The notes below the pieces were generated by a model. The model saw nothing but the letters and a program-made list of their open reading frames with translations, did not search any database and was not told the origin of the DNA. Below are positions 61,360 through 64,000 of a stretch of 64,000 bases of DNA, in pieces (position 1 is the stretch's first letter; every line of letters begins with the position of its first letter). The DNA is from Bacteroidota bacterium (GTDB taxonomy: Bacteria > Bacteroidota > Bacteroidia > Chitinophagales > Chitinophagaceae), in assembly GCA_016183765.1 (NCBI GenBank), contig JACPEA010000009.1:62001-126000 (forward strand), read 5' to 3'. The position numbers were made by a program, and so were the translations under genes.

Positions 61360-62385
61360 ATGAAAAAAAGAAGTTTTACATTCTCGAATACCACGGTCGC
61401 CTATTATTTCGATGCCGAATTTTCGCAGGTAGAGAAACTGGCGCCGAAAGAAAAGGCCATCATCGTTACGGATGAGCATGTTTTTGCCAAACACAAGAAA
61501 AAATTCAAAGGCTGGAACACCATTGTACTGAAAGCCGGCGAAAAATACAAAGTGCAGCAAACGGTGGATGTGGTGATCGACCAGCTCATCGCTCTCGGGG
61601 CCGACCGCAAGACCACCCTGATCGGCGTTGGCGGCGGTGTGGTAACCGATATTACCGGTTATGTGGCCGGTATCTATATGCGCGGCATCCGTTTCGGTTT
61701 CGTACCTACTTCCCTGTTGGCTATGGTGGACGCATCCATCGGCGGCAAGAACGGGATCGACGTAGGGGTGTATAAGAATATGGCAGGATTGATCAGGCAA
61801 CCCGCCTTCCTGCTGTTCGATACCTCGTTCCTGGCAACCCTGCCCAAAACTGAATGGCAGAACGGTTTTGCGGAGATCATCAAACATGCCTGCATCAAGG
61901 ACGCGGTCATGTTCCGCCAGCTGCAGAAACACAAACTTGCAGACTACCAGAAGAACGGGAAACTCCTGTCGGCGCTCATTGAACAGAACGTACTGATCAA
62001 AACCAAAGTAGTGCAGGGAGATGAGTTCGAACAGGGTGAACGTAAGCTATTGAATTTCGGACATACGCTGGGACACGCCATCGAGAATATGTATGAGTTA
62101 AGCCATGGCCAGGCCATCAGTATCGGAATGACTTATGCAGCGGTGATGTCGCAGCAACTCAAACATTTCACCGGTGCCGAACTGGTGGTAAAAGTGCTGG
62201 AACAATATGGTTTACCTACCCTAGCCCAGTTCAACACCAAAAAAGCCTTCAAGATCCTTATGATGGACAAGAAGAAAGACAATGTAAGCATCAACTATAT
62301 CCTGTTAGAGAAGATCGGGAAGGGGGTGGTGCAGCCATTGTTGTTCGTCCAGCTCCAGGATATCTTTAAACAATTCGGAAAATAA
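61360..62385 (+). CDS. aroB: 3-dehydroquinate synthase
   Basis: AroB closes the ring from DAHP to 3-dehydroquinate with NAD and a metal ion. The 341-residue protein has the NAD motif GVGGGVVTDITGYVAGIYMRG, VDASIGGKNGIDVG, the metal-binding Glu of NGFAEIIKHACI, and HTLGHAIENMYELSHGQA with its His ligands. Confidence 0.96.
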   Translation: MKKRSFTFSNTTVAYYFDAEFSQVEKLAPKEKAIIVTDEHVFAKHKKKFKGWNTIVLKAGEKYKVQQTVDVVIDQLIALGADRKTTLIGVGGGVVTDITGYVAGIYMRGIRFGFVPTSLLAMVDASIGGKNGIDVGVYKNMAGLIRQPAFLLFDTSFLATLPKTEWQNGFAEIIKHACIKDAVMFRQLQKHKLADYQKNGKLLSALIEQNVLIKTKVVQGDEFEQGERKLLNFGHTLGHAIENMYELSHGQAISIGMTYAAVMSQQLKHFTGAELVVKVLEQYGLPTLAQFNTKKAFKILMMDKKKDNVSINYILLEKIGKGVVQPLLFVQLQDIFKQFGK

Positions 62386-62425
62386 AACAGGAAAGACACC
62401 TGATCCGTCATCCGCTATTCCAATA

Positions 62426-63700
62426 ATGATCGTACAAATACAACCTTCACAACTTTCGGGGCAGATCCGGGCAGCTGCCAGTAAGAGCAGCATGCAGCGG
62501 GCCTGTGCCGCAGCGCTGCTGACGGTGGGCGAGACCATCCTTCGTAATCCCGGCAACAGTAACGATGACCTTGCCGCTATTGATGTGATTCAAAAATTGG
62601 GCGCTGAGATCTCTTATGCCGAAAATAGAGACCTCCATATCCGGTCAGGAGGCATTCAGCCCAGGCATGCAGAAGTGAACTGCGGAGAGAGTGGACTGGG
62701 CATCCGGATGTTCACTCCTGTAGCCGCATTAAGCACTGAGCCCATAACGTTGAACGGTACCGGGAGCCTGCTCACCCGCCCCATGGATTTTTTTGATGAG
62801 ATCCTGCCGCAGCTGGGTGTTTCCGTAACATCCCGGCAAGGGAAATTGCCCCTCCGGATCCAGGGGCCCTTGCGTCCTGCCAATATTGAAGTGGATGGGT
62901 CCCTGAGTTCGCAGTTCCTGACCGGTCTGCTTATGGCTTTCGGAGCCGCCGGAGCCGATGATGTGACCATTACCGTAAAAGACCTCAAAAGCAAACCCTA
63001 TATCGACCTTACCCTCCAGGTAATGAAACAGTTTGGCTGGGAAGTGGAAAATAACGGGTACCGGTCTTTCCATTTCACCCGTTCCCGTGAATTGGTTCCG
63101 AACCGTGCCCCGGTTGTGTATACGGTGGAAGGAGACTGGAGTGGAGCCGCTTTTCTGCTGGTAGCCGGCGCCATTGCAGGTCCGATTACAGTGCAGGGAC
63201 TGGATATTGCTTCCACACAGGCGGATAAAGCGGTGCTGGAAGCACTGGTGGCCTGCGGTTGCCAGTTATCGATCCGGCCCGAAGAGATCGAGATAGGGCC
63301 CTTGCCTTTACAGGCCTTTCATTTCGATGCGAACGATTGCCCGGACCTCTTTCCGCCACTGGTAGCGCTGGCTGCCTACTGCGAAGGCACTACTGTTATT
63401 GAAGGGGTGCACCGGCTTGCCCATAAAGAAAGCAACCGTGGCCTTACATTACAGCAGGAGTTTGCTAAATTGGGTATCGAAATCAACCTGCAGGATGACC
63501 TGATGCTGATCAAGGGAGGAACCGGCGTAAAAGGTGGGCTTACCCACTCACGCCACGACCACCGGATTGCCATGGCCTGTGCTGTTGCCGGTTTAAAAGC
63601 CGGCAGCGGGGTAACCATCGAAGAGGCGGAAGCGATCAATAAATCCTATCCCGCCTTTTACCGGCACCTGCAACAACTGGGCGCTACCGTTACCCAATAA
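62426..63700 (+). CDS. aroA: 3-phosphoshikimate 1-carboxyvinyltransferase (EPSP synthase)
   Basis: EPSP synthase joins PEP to shikimate-3-phosphate. The 424-residue protein has two domains and the late motifs HRLAHKESNRGLTLQQEF and DHRIAMACAVAGL. The N-terminal substrate loop reads AASKSSMQRACAAALL, where most families have GSKSxxNRxL, and KESDR reads KESNR. These differences are seen in Bacteroidetes and do not imply loss of function. The start follows aroB by 40 bases. Confidence 0.95.
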   Translation: MIVQIQPSQLSGQIRAAASKSSMQRACAAALLTVGETILRNPGNSNDDLAAIDVIQKLGAEISYAENRDLHIRSGGIQPRHAEVNCGESGLGIRMFTPVAALSTEPITLNGTGSLLTRPMDFFDEILPQLGVSVTSRQGKLPLRIQGPLRPANIEVDGSLSSQFLTGLLMAFGAAGADDVTITVKDLKSKPYIDLTLQVMKQFGWEVENNGYRSFHFTRSRELVPNRAPVVYTVEGDWSGAAFLLVAGAIAGPITVQGLDIASTQADKAVLEALVACGCQLSIRPEEIEIGPLPLQAFHFDANDCPDLFPPLVALAAYCEGTTVIEGVHRLAHKESNRGLTLQQEFAKLGIEINLQDDLMLIKGGTGVKGGLTHSRHDHRIAMACAVAGLKAGSGVTIEEAEAINKSYPAFYRHLQQLGATVTQ

Positions 63701-63734
63701 ACAAGAGAACGAATAAACCCATAAATCAACAACA

Positions 63735-64000
63735 GTGAACAGTTTCGGCCGCATATTCCGTATTCATATTTTTGGCGAATCGCATGGAGAATCCGTGGGC
63801 CTGGTGGTAGATGGTTGTCCCGCCGGTCTACCTCTTTCCGTCTCCGATTTCCTGGAAGATATTGAGCGCAGGAAGGGTGGTGTCCAAAAAGGCACTACAC
63901 CCCGTAAGGAAGATGATCTGCCCATTTTTAAATCAGGGGTCTTTAATGGCCATACCACCGGGGCGCCCATCACCATACTTTTTGAGAACAGGAACACCCG
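63735..64000 (+). CDS. aroC: Chorismate synthase, 5' part
   Basis: The frame starts with a GTG at 63735 (MNSFGRIFRIHIFGESHGES) and runs off the right edge. GESHG and the IERRKGGVQKGTTPRKEDD segment are typical of chorismate synthase, the last step to chorismate, which uses reduced FMN. At least 88 residues are visible. It follows aroA by 34 bases. Confidence 0.95.
   Translation, partial: MNSFGRIFRIHIFGESHGESVGLVVDGCPAGLPLSVSDFLEDIERRKGGVQKGTTPRKEDDLPIFKSGVFNGHTTGAPITILFENRNT

Overview
The window comes from the chromosome of a member of the Bacteroidetes, most likely the family Chitinophagaceae. The evidence is a SusC/SusD pair, a type IX secretion C-terminal domain, Bacteroidetes-type promoters (TAnnTTTG), a GSCFA protein, an L36 of the cysteine-poor type, and the order infA-rpmJ-rpsM-rpsK-rpsD-rpoA-rplQ. 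No rRNA, tRNA, CRISPR array or prophage was seen. Genus and species cannot be read from the sequence.

Layout. 1-2058: the end of metK with its terminator, then an AT-rich REP-associated tyrosine transposase flanked by small palindromes. 2059-12390: housekeeping and metabolic genes (RlmB methyltransferase, HMG-CoA lyase, GSCFA protein, MiaE, BioF, a pentapeptide protein, a DbpA-like helicase, homogentisate dioxygenase, a TlpA-like thioredoxin). 12508-15312: a large outer-membrane protein joining a zincin-like domain, a beta-propeller and a barrel. 15442-19477: the translation/RNA polymerase alpha operon, whose gaps carry long hairpins built from short repeated words. 19611-28974: carA, aroQ, an ArnT-like glycosyltransferase, TamB, a small lipoprotein and an AraC regulator. 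29351-46654: outer-membrane uptake and surface genes (sodium/solute symporter, DUF1573 lipoprotein, SusC/SusD, an FG-GAP/ASPIC lipoprotein, a vanadium haloperoxidase-like lipoprotein, an HAD phosphatase, a GH20 hexosaminidase and a type IX secreted protein). 46709-54831: bioB, a RluD-type pseudouridine synthase, lipB, a repeat-containing secreted protein, an ACC-deaminase-like enzyme, a nucleotidyltransferase, and an ECF sigma factor next to a membrane protein that fuses an anti-sigma-like domain to a trypsin-like protease. 55080-64000: an aromatic amino acid supercluster, pheA, aminotransferase, tyrA, a DEAD-box helicase, DAHP synthase/chorismate mutase, aroB, aroA and the start of aroC.

The most striking element is upstream of pheA. 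A Bacteroidetes promoter at 55080-55087 lies only 7 bases before a 28-codon ORF (55095-55181) carrying nine consecutive aromatic codons (five Phe, two Tyr, two Phe). A strong Rho-independent terminator follows at 55204-55235, and an 8-base segment inside the ORF can pair with the left arm of that terminator. This looks like a ribosome-mediated Phe/Tyr attenuator controlling the pheA-aminotransferase-tyrA operon. The ACT domain of PheA lacks the usual ESRP phenylalanine-binding motif, which fits control having moved to transcription.

Second-tier observations are the sigma factor/protease-anti-sigma pair, the word-built hairpins in the ribosomal operon, the zincin-propeller-barrel protein, and TAnnTTTG promoters placed 3-5 bases before start codons, which suggests leaderless mRNAs.
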